A DNA stretch of 64,000 bases from Flavobacteriaceae bacterium (GTDB lineage: Bacteria > Bacteroidota > Bacteroidia > Flavobacteriales > Flavobacteriaceae). The position numbers and the translations under genes are program-made. The DNA lies in NCBI GenBank assembly GCA_947448525.1, contig CANFNV010000003.1, forward strand, positions 1 through 64,000, in the 5' to 3' direction. The notes beneath the pieces are model-generated. The model was not told the DNA's origin. It did no database searches and was given only the letters and a program-made list of their open reading frames with translations. Positions 40,059 to 49,250 of the stretch are shown piece by piece. Within the stretch, counting starts at the first letter, position 1. Each line of letters begins with the position of its first letter.

Positions 40059-41417
40059 ATGAAAAAATCTTTAATCGTTTTAAGTTCAATGCTTATGCTA
40101 GGAGGAACAGCTCATGCTCAAAAGGTTGCTTTTGAGGAATACGATTTAGCTAATGGATTACATGTTATTTTGCATAACGATCCATCGGCTCCGGTAGTAA
40201 TAACTTCGGTTATGTACCATGTTGGTGCAAAAGATGAACAGCCAGATAGAACTGGTTTTGCTCACTTTTTTGAACACCTTTTATTTGAAGGAACCGAAAA
40301 TATTAAACGTGGTGAATGGTTTAAAATTGTTTCGTCTAATGGCGGAGTAAACAATGCTAATACTACAGATGATAGAACATACTATTATGAAGTTTTTCCG
40401 TCTAACAGTTTACAACTTGGTTTATGGATGGAATCGGAACGAATGATGCATCCAGTAATCAACCAAATCGGTGTTGATACTCAAAATGAAGTGGTAAAAG
40501 AAGAAAAAAGAAAAAGTTACGACAATAGACCTTATGGACAAATTTTTCAAGAAGTAAAGAAAAATATGTTTACTAAACATCCCTATCGTTGGACTACAAT
40601 TGGTTCAATGGCTCATTTGGACGCAGCTAAATTGGAAGAATTTCAAGCGTTTAATAAGAAATTCTATATTCCTAATAATGCTGTTTTGGTTGTTGCCGGT
40701 GATATTAATGATCCAACACAAACTAAAGCATGGATTGAACAATATTTTGGGTCCATTAGTAAACAACCAGCCATTGTTAGACAAACATTCGTTGAAGATC
40801 CAATAGTTAAAGAAATTAATGCCACTTTTGAAGACCCAAACATTCAAAAACCAATGATGATTTTGGCCTATAGAACGCCATCGATGAAAACGCGTGACGC
40901 TAGAATTTTAGATTTCATATCAAGTATTTTGAGTGATGGTAAAAGTTCTCGTTTGTATAAAAAAATTGTTGATGATAAAAAAATGGCTTTAGAAATTGGA
41001 GCATTTAATCAAAGTCAAGAAGATTATGGAACTTACATTATATATGGTTTGCCTCAAGGAGAATTTACTAATGTAGATTTAGCCAAAGAAGTTGATGCAG
41101 AAATTGTTAATTTACAAACAGAGTTGGTTTCTGAAAAAGAATTAGAAAAATTAAAAAACAAATACGACAGTGACTTTGTGGATGGAAATTCAAATGTTGA
41201 AGGTATTGCTAGCAATTTAGCATCTTTCTACCTCTTATATGGCGATGTAAATTTGATCAATACAGAAATAGAAATGTATCATTCTATAACCCGCGAAGAG
41301 ATTCGTCAAGTAGCTAAAAAATATCTTAATCCAAATCAACGTTTAATATTGGACTATGTTCCAGCAAAAGACAAAGCTGATTCTAACGATAGTGAACAAG
41401 CTAAGCAAAATAAATAA
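40059..41417 (+). CDS. M16 family zinc peptidase, catalytic subunit
   Basis: A 452-residue secreted M16 (pitrilysin) peptidase. The signal peptide ends near AHAQ, and the inverted zinc motif HFFEH is at 69-73. The downstream glutamate lies in the VNNANTTDDRTYYYE region and beyond. It begins at MKKSLIVLSS (40059); the longer frame upstream is noncoding. A second M16 gene lacking the zinc motif follows after 11 bp, so the two probably form a periplasmic heterodimer, as is common in Bacteroidota. Likely substrates are small peptides, for example cleaved targeting or signal peptides. Confidence 0.92.
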   Translation: MKKSLIVLSSMLMLGGTAHAQKVAFEEYDLANGLHVILHNDPSAPVVITSVMYHVGAKDEQPDRTGFAHFFEHLLFEGTENIKRGEWFKIVSSNGGVNNANTTDDRTYYYEVFPSNSLQLGLWMESERMMHPVINQIGVDTQNEVVKEEKRKSYDNRPYGQIFQEVKKNMFTKHPYRWTTIGSMAHLDAAKLEEFQAFNKKFYIPNNAVLVVAGDINDPTQTKAWIEQYFGSISKQPAIVRQTFVEDPIVKEINATFEDPNIQKPMMILAYRTPSMKTRDARILDFISSILSDGKSSRLYKKIVDDKKMALEIGAFNQSQEDYGTYIIYGLPQGEFTNVDLAKEVDAEIVNLQTELVSEKELEKLKNKYDSDFVDGNSNVEGIASNLASFYLLYGDVNLINTEIEMYHSITREEIRQVAKKYLNPNQRLILDYVPAKDKADSNDSEQAKQNK

Positions 41418-41428
41418 ATTTACGTCAC

Positions 41429-43480
41429 ATGAAAAAAAATATTGTAATATTAATATCAAGTTTGTTCCTTTCGGTAATTATGCAAGCACAAGATAGAACA
41501 CAACCAAAACCGGGCCCATCGCCAAAAATCAACATCAACAAACCGCAAACTTTTACTTTGCCAAACGGTTTAAAAGTATTAGTTGTTGAGAATCATAAAC
41601 TTCCTAGAGTTTCTTTCAGTTTAACAATTGATAATGCTCCTTATGCCGAAGGCGATAAAAAAGGAGTTAGCAATTTACTAGCTTCACTTTTAGGAAATGG
41701 ATCTAAAACAATTTCTAAAGACGCTTACAACGAAGAAATAGATTTTCTTGGTGCAGACATTAGCTTTTCATCTCAAGGTGCTTATGCAAGCGGTTTATCA
41801 AAATATTCCAAAAGAATTTTAGAGTTATTGGCTGATGGCGCTTTAAATCCAAATTTAACTCAAGAAGAATTTGATAAAGAAAAAGACAAATTAATTGAGA
41901 ATTTAAAAACCCAAGAAAAAAATGTAACAGCTGTAGCCGCTAGAGTAGAAAATGTTTTAGCATATGGTAAAAATCATCCCTCTGGAGAATATTTAACAGA
42001 AGCAGTTATAAGAAATATTTCACTTGCTGATGTAAAAGCAAATTATGGGTCTTATTTTGTTCCAGAACACGCTTATTTAGTTGTTCTTGGTGATGTAAAA
42101 ATGATTGACGTTAAGAAAGCAGTTACTAAACTTTTTAGCCCTTGGGTTAAAGCAACTGCCCCTAATGTAGCTTATGCTAATCCGACTAATGTTCAGTCCA
42201 CTCAAATCAATTTTATTGATATGCCAAACGCGGTTCAATCGGAAATTGCAATTATCAATACCGTAAACACTAAATTAGCCGATCCAGATTTGTTTCCTTT
42301 AATCTTGGCAAATCAAGTTCTTGGTGGCGATTTTAATGGATATTTAAACATGAATCTTCGTGAAAAACACGGTTGGACTTATGGTTCTTATTCGAGTGTA
42401 GGATTTAATAAATACGTTTCAAGCAAATTCAAAGCTAATGCTCAAGTTAGAAATGCTGTAACCGATAGTTCGGTTGTAGAGGCTCTTAAAGAAATTAGTA
42501 GAATTAGAACTGAAAAAGTGACGGATGAAGTGTTGAATAACGTTAAAGCAGGCTATATTGGGAAATTTGTAATGCAAGTTGAGAAACCTGAAACCGTGGC
42601 TCGTTATGCATTAAATATTCAAACACAAGGTTTACCAGCAGATTTTTATGAAAACTACATCAAAAATATCAATGCAGTTACTGCTGAAGATATAATTAGA
42701 GTTGCCAACAAGTATTTTCTTGCTGATAATTTAAGAATTATTGTCACAGGAAAAGGGTCTGATGTTATTCCAGGATTAGAAAAATTAAAAATTCCGATGT
42801 TTTATTTTGATAAATTCGGAAATCCAACAGAGCAACCTAAAATGAAAAAACCTGCTCCAGCTGGAGTTACTGTGAAATTGGTTTTAGATAATTATATCAA
42901 TGCAATTGGAGGTGAAAAAGCAGTTGCAGGAGTAAAAACTATATTCGTTTCAGGAACCTCAGAAATTGAAGGAGCACCAGCACCCCTTTCTTACATGTCT
43001 AAAAGAGATGTAAATGGGAAAACACTATCCAAATTAGAATTGGTTGGAATGATGGAAATATCAAAACAAGTAATTGGTGATAAAAGTGGTTATTTAGCTG
43101 CTCAAGGACAAAAGAAAGAGTTGACTCTAGAGGAATTTGCAGAGAAAAAAGCAACGTCCACTACTTTTGAAGAATTGTTATTGTCTAAAAAAGCGGATGT
43201 AACTTTAGACGGAATAGAACCAATTAATGGAAGCGATGCTTATGCAATTAAAAACGGTAAAACGACATTATATTATGATGTAAAATCCGGATTAAAAGTG
43301 TTGACTTCCACTGAAAGAATCGGACAAAAAGGGGTGTCAACAATTTCATATAGTGATTATAAAGACTATAAAGGGATAAAATTCCCTTATAACATTGTAA
43401 TGTCAATGGGAAGAGAGATTGAAATAAAAGTAACTGATATTAAAATTAACGAAGCTGTTACGGATGCTGATTTTCAATAA
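41429..43480 (+). CDS. M16 family peptidase homologue, non-catalytic partner
   Basis: A 683-residue secreted protein. The signal peptide ends near QAQD. Two M16-type domains follow, but the place of the zinc motif reads GVSNLLASLLGNGS, without HxxEH, so it should be inactive by itself. NLREKHGWTYGSYSS near 310 is the conserved substrate-binding R/Y-type region of partner subunits. About 200 extra C-terminal residues (from LDNYINAIGGEKAV) form an added domain with outer-membrane-lipoprotein-like beta sequence. It pairs with the catalytic gene upstream. Confidence 0.9.
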   Translation: MKKNIVILISSLFLSVIMQAQDRTQPKPGPSPKININKPQTFTLPNGLKVLVVENHKLPRVSFSLTIDNAPYAEGDKKGVSNLLASLLGNGSKTISKDAYNEEIDFLGADISFSSQGAYASGLSKYSKRILELLADGALNPNLTQEEFDKEKDKLIENLKTQEKNVTAVAARVENVLAYGKNHPSGEYLTEAVIRNISLADVKANYGSYFVPEHAYLVVLGDVKMIDVKKAVTKLFSPWVKATAPNVAYANPTNVQSTQINFIDMPNAVQSEIAIINTVNTKLADPDLFPLILANQVLGGDFNGYLNMNLREKHGWTYGSYSSVGFNKYVSSKFKANAQVRNAVTDSSVVEALKEISRIRTEKVTDEVLNNVKAGYIGKFVMQVEKPETVARYALNIQTQGLPADFYENYIKNINAVTAEDIIRVANKYFLADNLRIIVTGKGSDVIPGLEKLKIPMFYFDKFGNPTEQPKMKKPAPAGVTVKLVLDNYINAIGGEKAVAGVKTIFVSGTSEIEGAPAPLSYMSKRDVNGKTLSKLELVGMMEISKQVIGDKSGYLAAQGQKKELTLEEFAEKKATSTTFEELLLSKKADVTLDGIEPINGSDAYAIKNGKTTLYYDVKSGLKVLTSTERIGQKGVSTISYSDYKDYKGIKFPYNIVMSMGREIEIKVTDIKINEAVTDADFQ

Positions 43481-43501
43481 TCACATTTAAACTAAATAAG
43501 G

Positions 43502-43530
43502 AAAGACCGTCAGTAATGGCGGTTTTTTTT
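43502..43530 (+). terminator. Terminator after the M16 pair
   Basis: An imperfect hairpin (ACCGTC with GGCGGT) followed by eight T, 20 bp after the gene stop. Confidence 0.65.
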
Positions 43531-43599
43531 ATTTCAAAATTTAAAATGAGTTGTTTAATATTCCTTGTTCAAAAATGGGAACAAAAGGAAACATGATGG

Positions 43600-44469
43600 T
43601 TACTTTCTATTGGCCAAATAAACGCCAACTAAAATAATAAACGCGCCAAAAAACTGAAAAGGAGTAAGCATTTCATTATCTAATAGTCCCCAAAAAAATG
43701 CCACAATTGGAATTAAATACGTTACTGAAGATGCAAAAACGGGTGAGGATATTTGAATTAATTTAAAAAATAAAATATTAGCAACACCAGTTCCAACAAT
43801 TCCTAAGATAATGATGAAAAGCATTGAATGTCGCGTTGCGGGCAAATAAACAATCTCAAAAAAATTAGTTGAAAATAATACAATTAATGCCGGAATTAAC
43901 ATGACTGTAAAATTCCCAGTAGTAATACATAACGGCTTTACATCAGATAAATATTTTTTAATTAAATTTACATTCAAAGCATAACAAATGGAGGCGATAA
44001 TTACTAATAAAGCATAGGTGTAATTCTCATTTGAATTTTCTTGTTTCCCGTTAAATATTAAAACAGCCGTTCCAAATAAACCAATTACAACTCCAATAAA
44101 CTGACTGCGTTTAAATGCCAATCCAAATCCAACAATCCCTATTAATAAGGCATTTAGTGGTGTAAGCGAATTCAATATAGAACAAATCGAGCTGCTTACT
44201 TTAGTTTCTGCAACCGCAAAAAGAAAAGCGGGTATAAAGGTTCCGAATAATGCAGTTATGACAATGTATTTCCATTGAAAGTGTTTAATTTCAGTCAAAC
44301 TTTTAAATCCGATAAGCAATAAAAATAATGACGTGAATATAATTCGTAAAGCACCCAATTGATAAGGTGATAAACCGACTAATCCTTTTTTAATTAAGAT
44401 GAAGGAACTTCCCCAAATTAGAGCCAGCGCAAATAATAAAGTCCATCTAAGTTGTTTAGCAAGCATCAT
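43600..44469 (-). CDS. EamA/DMT-family transporter
   Basis: A 289-residue inner-membrane protein with ten hydrophobic helices in two repeated EamA halves; each half starts with a helix containing WGSSFI- or YALNVNL-type sequence. Drug/metabolite transporters of this family export amino acids, metabolites or drugs, and the substrate cannot be read from sequence. ATG at 44469, with another at 44466. It is divergent from the metal-binding lipoprotein gene, and nothing ties it functionally to that neighbour. Confidence 0.88.
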   Translation of the reverse strand: MMLAKQLRWTLLFALALIWGSSFILIKKGLVGLSPYQLGALRIIFTSLFLLLIGFKSLTEIKHFQWKYIVITALFGTFIPAFLFAVAETKVSSSICSILNSLTPLNALLIGIVGFGLAFKRSQFIGVVIGLFGTAVLIFNGKQENSNENYTYALLVIIASICYALNVNLIKKYLSDVKPLCITTGNFTVMLIPALIVLFSTNFFEIVYLPATRHSMLFIIILGIVGTGVANILFFKLIQISSPVFASSVTYLIPIVAFFWGLLDNEMLTPFQFFGAFIILVGVYLANRK

Positions 44470-44528
44470 AATTTGTTTGAAGCAACAAATTTGACATAAT
44501 TTTATGAATTGGCATATAAAAAATAGTG

Positions 44529-44536
44529 TAATTTTG
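44529..44536 (+). promoter_or_regulatory. Promoter -7 element of the HMA lipoprotein gene
   Basis: TAATTTTG fits TAnnTTTG and lies 41 bp upstream of the ATG at 44577, in the gap divergent from the EamA gene. Confidence 0.45.
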
Positions 44537-44576
44537 TTTCAAAGGAATAATTGTAAAAAACAAAAACGAACTTAAT

Positions 44577-44954
44577 ATGAAATTTTCAAAAGTAATCACA
44601 GTATTGGCAGTAGCAATAACATTTTTTGTTGGCTGTAAAAAAAATGAAATTAAATCATCTGATAGTTTGGAAACAGTATCAAAAAAGGAAATTACTGCTG
44701 CTGTAAAACCCCAAACAGCATTATTTACTATTGATGGAATGACTTGCCCAGAAGGTTGCGCAAAAACCATCGAGAAGAAATTATCTGAAATGGAAGGAGT
44801 TCAAAGCGCTAAAGTTGACTTTGACAAAAAGCAAGCGACTGTAAATTTCGATTTAGACAAGCTGAAATCAGAAGATTTAGTAAAAGCAGTTGAAACTACA
44901 GGCGATGGACAAACGTATAAAGTTTCTAATGTAAAAACCGAAACGAAAGTCTAA
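44577..44954 (+). CDS. Heavy-metal-associated (HMA) domain lipoprotein
   Basis: A 125-residue lipoprotein. The lipobox is FFVGC (Cys20). The HMA domain starts at LFTIDGMTCPEGCAKTIEKK and continues through EGVQSAKVDFDKKQATVNFD with the usual beta-alpha-beta order. The metal site is C-P-E-G-C, a C-x3-C instead of the canonical C-x2-C, while the preceding GMT is conserved. It should sit in the periplasm anchored to a membrane, possibly binding copper or zinc, or altered in metal preference. No P-type ATPase lies near it. Confidence 0.88.
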   Translation: MKFSKVITVLAVAITFFVGCKKNEIKSSDSLETVSKKEITAAVKPQTALFTIDGMTCPEGCAKTIEKKLSEMEGVQSAKVDFDKKQATVNFDLDKLKSEDLVKAVETTGDGQTYKVSNVKTETKV

Positions 44955-44989
44955 GAACAATCGAAAATGAGTTCTAAATCTAGAGTTTT

Positions 44990-46771
44990 TTACTCAAAAA
45001 CAAGTTCCTTCAAGATACTTTCCGCATCAATTCTGTTTATTTTTTGAAGTTCTGCAACCGTTCCATGTTCAATAAACACATCGTTAATTCCTAATCTTTT
45101 TATTGGGATAGTATAATTTTGTTGAGACGCAAATTCTATAACAGCACTTCCAAAACCACCTTTTATTACTCCATCTTCAATTGTTATTACTTTTTCAAAA
45201 GATTGGAAAATATCATGTAAAATTGTTTCGTCTAACGGCTTTACAAATCCAAAATCATAATGCGCTATTTCATTAGCATTAGAAATTGTATCCAAAGCCA
45301 ACGTCACATTATTGCCAATAAATCCAGTAGATAAAACGGCAATTTTAGTTCCTTTTTTAAGCAAATGTGCTTTTCCAATTTCAATTATTTCAAATTCAGA
45401 ATTCGAAATTTGAGATTCGTAATTGGAATATTTTCCTCTACCTCGGGGATACCGAATGGCAATAGGATGATTTAGCCCTAATGAGGAGGTATATAAAATG
45501 TTTCGCAAATCTATTTCATCCTTCGGAGCATAGATAATAATATTAGGAACACATCTTAAAAACGCCAAATCAAAAATTCCATGATGGGTAGCTCCGTCTT
45601 CTCCCACTAATCCAGCTCGATCCAAACAGAAAATTACAGGTAATTTTTGCAAAGCCACATCATGAATCATTTGATCGTAGGCACGTTGCAAAAAAGTAGA
45701 ATAAATATTGCAAAAAACAACCATTCCTTGGGTTGCCATTCCAGCTGCTAAAGTTACTGCATGCTGTTCGGCAATTCCTACATCAAAAGCGCGTTCTGGA
45801 AAAGCATCCATCATAAATTTTAACGAACTTCCAGAAGGCATTGCAGGTGTTATTCCGATTATTTTTGAATTTTCAGTGGCTAATTCTACTAATGTTTTTC
45901 CAAAAACATCTTGAAATTTAGGAGGTAAATTTTCTTCTGATTTGTGATGTATTTGACCAGTAGTTTTATCAAATTTTCCTGGCGCATGATATTTTACTTG
46001 GTCTTCTTCGGCTAATTGCAACCCTTTTCCTTTGGTGCTAATGATATGTAAAAATTTTGGTCCTTTTACTTTTTTCAAACGTTCCAATTCTGAAATAAGA
46101 GCATCTAAATTATGACCGTCTATGGGTCCTGAATAATCAAAATTTAAGGACTTAATCATGTTATTTTGTTTTGGGTTTTTTCCTTCTTTAACGGACGTTA
46201 AATAATTTTTTAAAGCTCCAACACTTGGATCAATTCCAATAGCATTATCGTTTAAAATTACCAATAAATTAGCATCTGTCACTCCGGCATGATTTAAACC
46301 TTCAAACGCCATTCCACTGGCAATAGAGGCGTCTCCAATTACGGCAATGTGGTGTTTGTTTTCTCCTTTCAATTGAGAGGCAATTGCCATCCCTAATGCG
46401 GCAGAAATTGAAGTGGATGAATGACCAACTCCAAAAGCATCATAAACACTTTCGCTACGTTTTGGAAATCCAGAAATGCCTCCAAGTTGGCGATTAGTAT
46501 GAAATTTATGTTTCCTTCCAGTTAGTATTTTATGCCCATAGGCCTGATGTCCCACATCCCAAACCAACAAATCATCCGGTGTATTAAACACATAATGAAG
46601 CGCAATTGTAAGTTCTACAACACCAAGACTTGCACCCAAATGGCCTTCTTTTACTGAAACTACATCAATAATAAAATCACGTAATTCGCCTGCTAGTTGA
46701 GGTAATTGCGTGGTTTCCAATTTTCGTAAATCGGTTGGATTATTGATATTTTTAAGTAAATTTTCAGACAT
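44990..46771 (-). CDS. dxs: 1-deoxy-D-xylulose-5-phosphate synthase
   Basis: A 593-residue thiamine-diphosphate enzyme that joins pyruvate and glyceraldehyde 3-phosphate at the start of the MEP isoprenoid route. VWDVGHQAYGHKILTGR, the thiamine motif GDASIASGMAFEGLNHAG to ILNDN, the catalytic-loop GIAEQHAVTLAAGMA, and DRAGLVGEDGATHHG are all present. The length is slightly short of the 620 usual in proteobacteria but normal for this phylum. It is divergent from tadA, with only 37 bp between the start codons. Confidence 0.96.
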   Translation of the reverse strand: MSENLLKNINNPTDLRKLETTQLPQLAGELRDFIIDVVSVKEGHLGASLGVVELTIALHYVFNTPDDLLVWDVGHQAYGHKILTGRKHKFHTNRQLGGISGFPKRSESVYDAFGVGHSSTSISAALGMAIASQLKGENKHHIAVIGDASIASGMAFEGLNHAGVTDANLLVILNDNAIGIDPSVGALKNYLTSVKEGKNPKQNNMIKSLNFDYSGPIDGHNLDALISELERLKKVKGPKFLHIISTKGKGLQLAEEDQVKYHAPGKFDKTTGQIHHKSEENLPPKFQDVFGKTLVELATENSKIIGITPAMPSGSSLKFMMDAFPERAFDVGIAEQHAVTLAAGMATQGMVVFCNIYSTFLQRAYDQMIHDVALQKLPVIFCLDRAGLVGEDGATHHGIFDLAFLRCVPNIIIYAPKDEIDLRNILYTSSLGLNHPIAIRYPRGRGKYSNYESQISNSEFEIIEIGKAHLLKKGTKIAVLSTGFIGNNVTLALDTISNANEIAHYDFGFVKPLDETILHDIFQSFEKVITIEDGVIKGGFGSAVIEFASQQNYTIPIKRLGINDVFIEHGTVAELQKINRIDAESILKELVFE

Positions 46772-46808
46772 GTAGCAAAGGTACGAATTGAATTCCTATT
46801 TTTGCTTT

Positions 46809-47252
46809 ATGGATAACATTTTCACCGACGAATACTTTATGAAAAAAGCTTTGCAAGAAGCCGAAACTGCTTTTGAAAAAGGTGAAATTCCCGTTGGTGC
46901 CATAATTGTAATTGACAATAAAATCATCGCTAGAAGCCATAACTTAACGGAATTACTAAACGATGTTACCGCTCATGCCGAAATGCAATCCATAACTGCT
47001 GCGGCCAACTTTCTTGGCGGAAAATATTTAAAAGACTGCACCTTGTATGTTACTCTAGAACCTTGTCAAATGTGTGCTGGCGCTTTGTATTGGAGTCAGA
47101 TTTCTAAAATTGTTTTTGGAGCTAGTGACGAGCAGCGTGGGTTTATTACTTTAGGAACAAAATTACACCCAAAAACCCAAATAAATCATGGAGTTTTAGA
47201 AGTAGAATGTGCCAGCATTATGAAACGGTTTTTTGTCGAAAAAAGAAAATAG
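46809..47252 (+). CDS. tadA: tRNA adenosine(34) deaminase
   Basis: A 147-residue zinc deaminase that makes inosine at the wobble position of tRNA-Arg(ACG). Motifs: HAEMQSI with the zinc-ligand His and proton-shuttle Glu, and VTLEPCQMCAGALYWSQI with the two Cys ligands. The start at MDNIFTDEYF (46809) is preferred; the upstream TTG overlaps a promoter-like TATTTTTG. It is divergent from dxs, and a strong terminator follows. Confidence 0.93.
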   Translation: MDNIFTDEYFMKKALQEAETAFEKGEIPVGAIIVIDNKIIARSHNLTELLNDVTAHAEMQSITAAANFLGGKYLKDCTLYVTLEPCQMCAGALYWSQISKIVFGASDEQRGFITLGTKLHPKTQINHGVLEVECASIMKRFFVEKRK

Positions 47253-47269
47253 AAACATATTGATAAACA

Positions 47270-47300
47270 AAAAACGCCTTTCGAAAGAAAGGCGTTTCTA
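47270..47300. terminator. Bidirectional terminator between tadA and rng
   Basis: AAACGCCTTTC and GAAAGGCGTTT around a GAAA loop, with A and T runs on both sides, between convergent genes. Confidence 0.9.
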
Positions 47301-47321
47301 TTTTGAATTAATATTCAGCAT

Positions 47322-48866
47322 TTATTTAATTTTTTTCCCTTGATGATCAAAAAAGTGATATTCAAGATACGTGTAAGCGTCACGCGGTATTATTTTCACC
47401 CATTTTTTATGTTCAAAGAACCACTTTGAACGTATTGATGGAAATCCTTTTTTAAGGTATGCTGCCACAAAAGGATGTACATTTAGCTTCACTTTGTTGT
47501 GGTCTTTGATAATTTTTTCAAGTGAAAAAGCAATTTTGTCGATAATTTGAATTGGCGCATCTACATCACCACTCAAGTTATTCGGATTCTCTTCTCTTGT
47601 TTCAATATTTACTTCTGGTCTCACGCGTTGTCTGGTAATTTGAACTAATCCAAATTTACTTGGCGGTAAGATCTTGTGTTTGGCTTTATCGTCGCTCATT
47701 TCTTCTTTCAAGAAATTATATAAAACCTGACGATTATCTGGATTATGCATATCGATAAAATCGACTACAATAATACCTCCCATGTCGCGAAGTCTTAATT
47801 GACGTGCAATTTCTGCCGCAGCAATCATATTCACTTCAAGTGCAGTATCCTCCTGATTCGTGGCCTTGTTAGAACGGTTTCCGCTGTTTACGTCAATAAC
47901 ATGTAACGCTTCGGTGTGTTCTATAATCAAATAAGCCCCTTTACTCATAGAAACGGTTCGCCCGAATGAGGTTTTTATTTGACGTTCTATATGATATTTC
48001 TCAAATAATGGCGTATCGTTCGACTGATAAAATTTCACTATTTTTTGTTTGTCAGGAGCTATTTCGGCTAAATAGTCCTTGGTTTCTTGAAACAACTCTT
48101 CATCGTCAATCTGAATACTTGTAAAAGTATCGTTAAACACGTCTCTCAATATCGAAGATGCTTTGTTAAGTTCTCCTAATACCTTCGACGGATGATGAGC
48201 AGTTGGTAATTTTTTACACATTGCAGTCCATCTTGTTATCAAGTTCTGCAAATCTTTTTCTAATTCGGCTGTTTTTTTGCCTTCTGCTACTGTTCTCACA
48301 ATAACACCAAAACCTTTTGGTTTGACAGCTTGCACCAATTTTTTCAATCGGTCTTTTTCGGTTTTGTCTTCTATTTTTTGCGAAATAGAAACACGATCCG
48401 AAAAAGGGACAAGAACTAAAAATCTACCGGCAAAAGAAAGCTCAGAGCTTATCCTTGGTCCTTTGGTAGAAATAGGTTCTTTTACCACTTGCACTAAAAC
48501 TGACTGGTTGACACTTAGCACTTCGGCTATGGCACCATCTTTATCAATTTCTTTTTCAAACTTAAAGTTTTTTAGGGAGAAATCTTTTATTTTACCTGCG
48601 CTTACAAGTTTTATGAATTTCAAATAAGAAAGTAAAGCCGGACCTAAATCGTGATAATGTAAAAAGGCATCTTTTTCAAAGCCCACATTTACAAAAGCAG
48701 CATTTAATCCTGGAACAGGTTTTCTGATTTTGGCAATAAAAATATCACCAACAGAAAAATCGTTTCCCTTTCCTTCTTCTTTGTGTAATTCAATTAGTTT
48801 TCCATCTTTTAATAAGGCAAAATCTACAGCATCGTCTTCCTTTCGGATGATAAGTTCTTTATTCAT
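47322..48866 (-). CDS. rng: Ribonuclease E/G family endoribonuclease
   Basis: A 514-residue RNase E/G. The N-terminus (MNKELIIRKEDDAVDFALLK) leads into an S1 domain (GDIFIAKIRKPVPGLNAAFV). The 5'-sensing and catalytic regions contain HVIDVNSGNRS and GGIIVVDFIDMHNPDNR, with the metal-binding Asp residues. The enzyme processes rRNA ends and degrades mRNA. It has no long C-terminal scaffold, which makes it G-like. The gene is preceded by a heptamer repeat and about 250 bp of noncoding DNA; HU and a small basic gene lie upstream on the same strand. Confidence 0.95.
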   Translation of the reverse strand: MNKELIIRKEDDAVDFALLKDGKLIELHKEEGKGNDFSVGDIFIAKIRKPVPGLNAAFVNVGFEKDAFLHYHDLGPALLSYLKFIKLVSAGKIKDFSLKNFKFEKEIDKDGAIAEVLSVNQSVLVQVVKEPISTKGPRISSELSFAGRFLVLVPFSDRVSISQKIEDKTEKDRLKKLVQAVKPKGFGVIVRTVAEGKKTAELEKDLQNLITRWTAMCKKLPTAHHPSKVLGELNKASSILRDVFNDTFTSIQIDDEELFQETKDYLAEIAPDKQKIVKFYQSNDTPLFEKYHIERQIKTSFGRTVSMSKGAYLIIEHTEALHVIDVNSGNRSNKATNQEDTALEVNMIAAAEIARQLRLRDMGGIIVVDFIDMHNPDNRQVLYNFLKEEMSDDKAKHKILPPSKFGLVQITRQRVRPEVNIETREENPNNLSGDVDAPIQIIDKIAFSLEKIIKDHNKVKLNVHPFVAAYLKKGFPSIRSKWFFEHKKWVKIIPRDAYTYLEYHFFDHQGKKIK

Positions 48867-48891
48867 GTTGTAAATTTTTATCCAAACAAAA

Positions 48892-48920
48892 AGCTTTTAA
48901 GCTTTTAGCTTTTAGCTTTT
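48892..48920 (+). repeat. Tandem AGCTTTT repeats upstream of rng
   Basis: Four copies of AGCTTTT, the first with an extra A, lie 26 bp upstream of the rng start. The gap from here to 49120 shows short hairpins but no gene. Confidence 0.8.
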
Positions 48921-49103
48921 AGCCAAAAATGGCTGCTAGCTGATTGCTAATCATTAATTGCTAAAGTAAGGATGGATTAAACATTTTTTTACAGGTCGTT
49001 ACCCGATGAATTTTAGCTGTCTGTTGCAGTTTAAGGTGAGCAGACTGCTTACTGTGACTGGTTGCATAACACTAAACTTCGTTTTCAATGAACGTTTAAA
49101 AAG

Positions 49104-49128
49104 AAAAAAGTAGTTTTAAACTACTTTT
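49104..49128 (-). terminator. Terminator overlapping the stop of the small basic gene
   Basis: AAAAAGTAGTTT and AAACTACTTTTT form a hairpin with a T run on the minus strand; the stop codon of the 49121-49213 gene lies inside it. Confidence 0.75.
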
Positions 49129-49213
49129 TCTTTTTGTGACGGTTAGCTCTCGCTCTTTTTTTACGTTTGTGAGTAGCTACCTTATGTCTTTTTCTTTTTT
49201 TACCGCTTGGCAT
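49121..49213 (-). CDS. 30-residue highly basic protein, probable bL38-type ribosomal protein
   Basis: A 30-residue ORF starting MPSGKKRKRHKVATHKRKKR and ending in four lysines; more than half of the residues are Lys, Arg or His. It lies 37 bp downstream of the HU gene on the same strand and ends in a terminator hairpin. The sequence matches my memory of a small conserved Bacteroidota protein described as ribosomal protein bL38 in the Flavobacterium johnsoniae ribosome. The name is recollection; the composition alone says nucleic-acid-binding. Genes this short are easily missed. Confidence 0.7.
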   Translation of the reverse strand: MPSGKKRKRHKVATHKRKKRARANRHKKKK

Positions 49214-49250
49214 AGGTTGTTTTTTTGTGATTAATAATTAATTTTTTTAA

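Noticed and set aside
40600..40847. Two frames inside the first M16 peptidase
   Set aside because: Both lie within a well-supported peptidase gene and have no family features.
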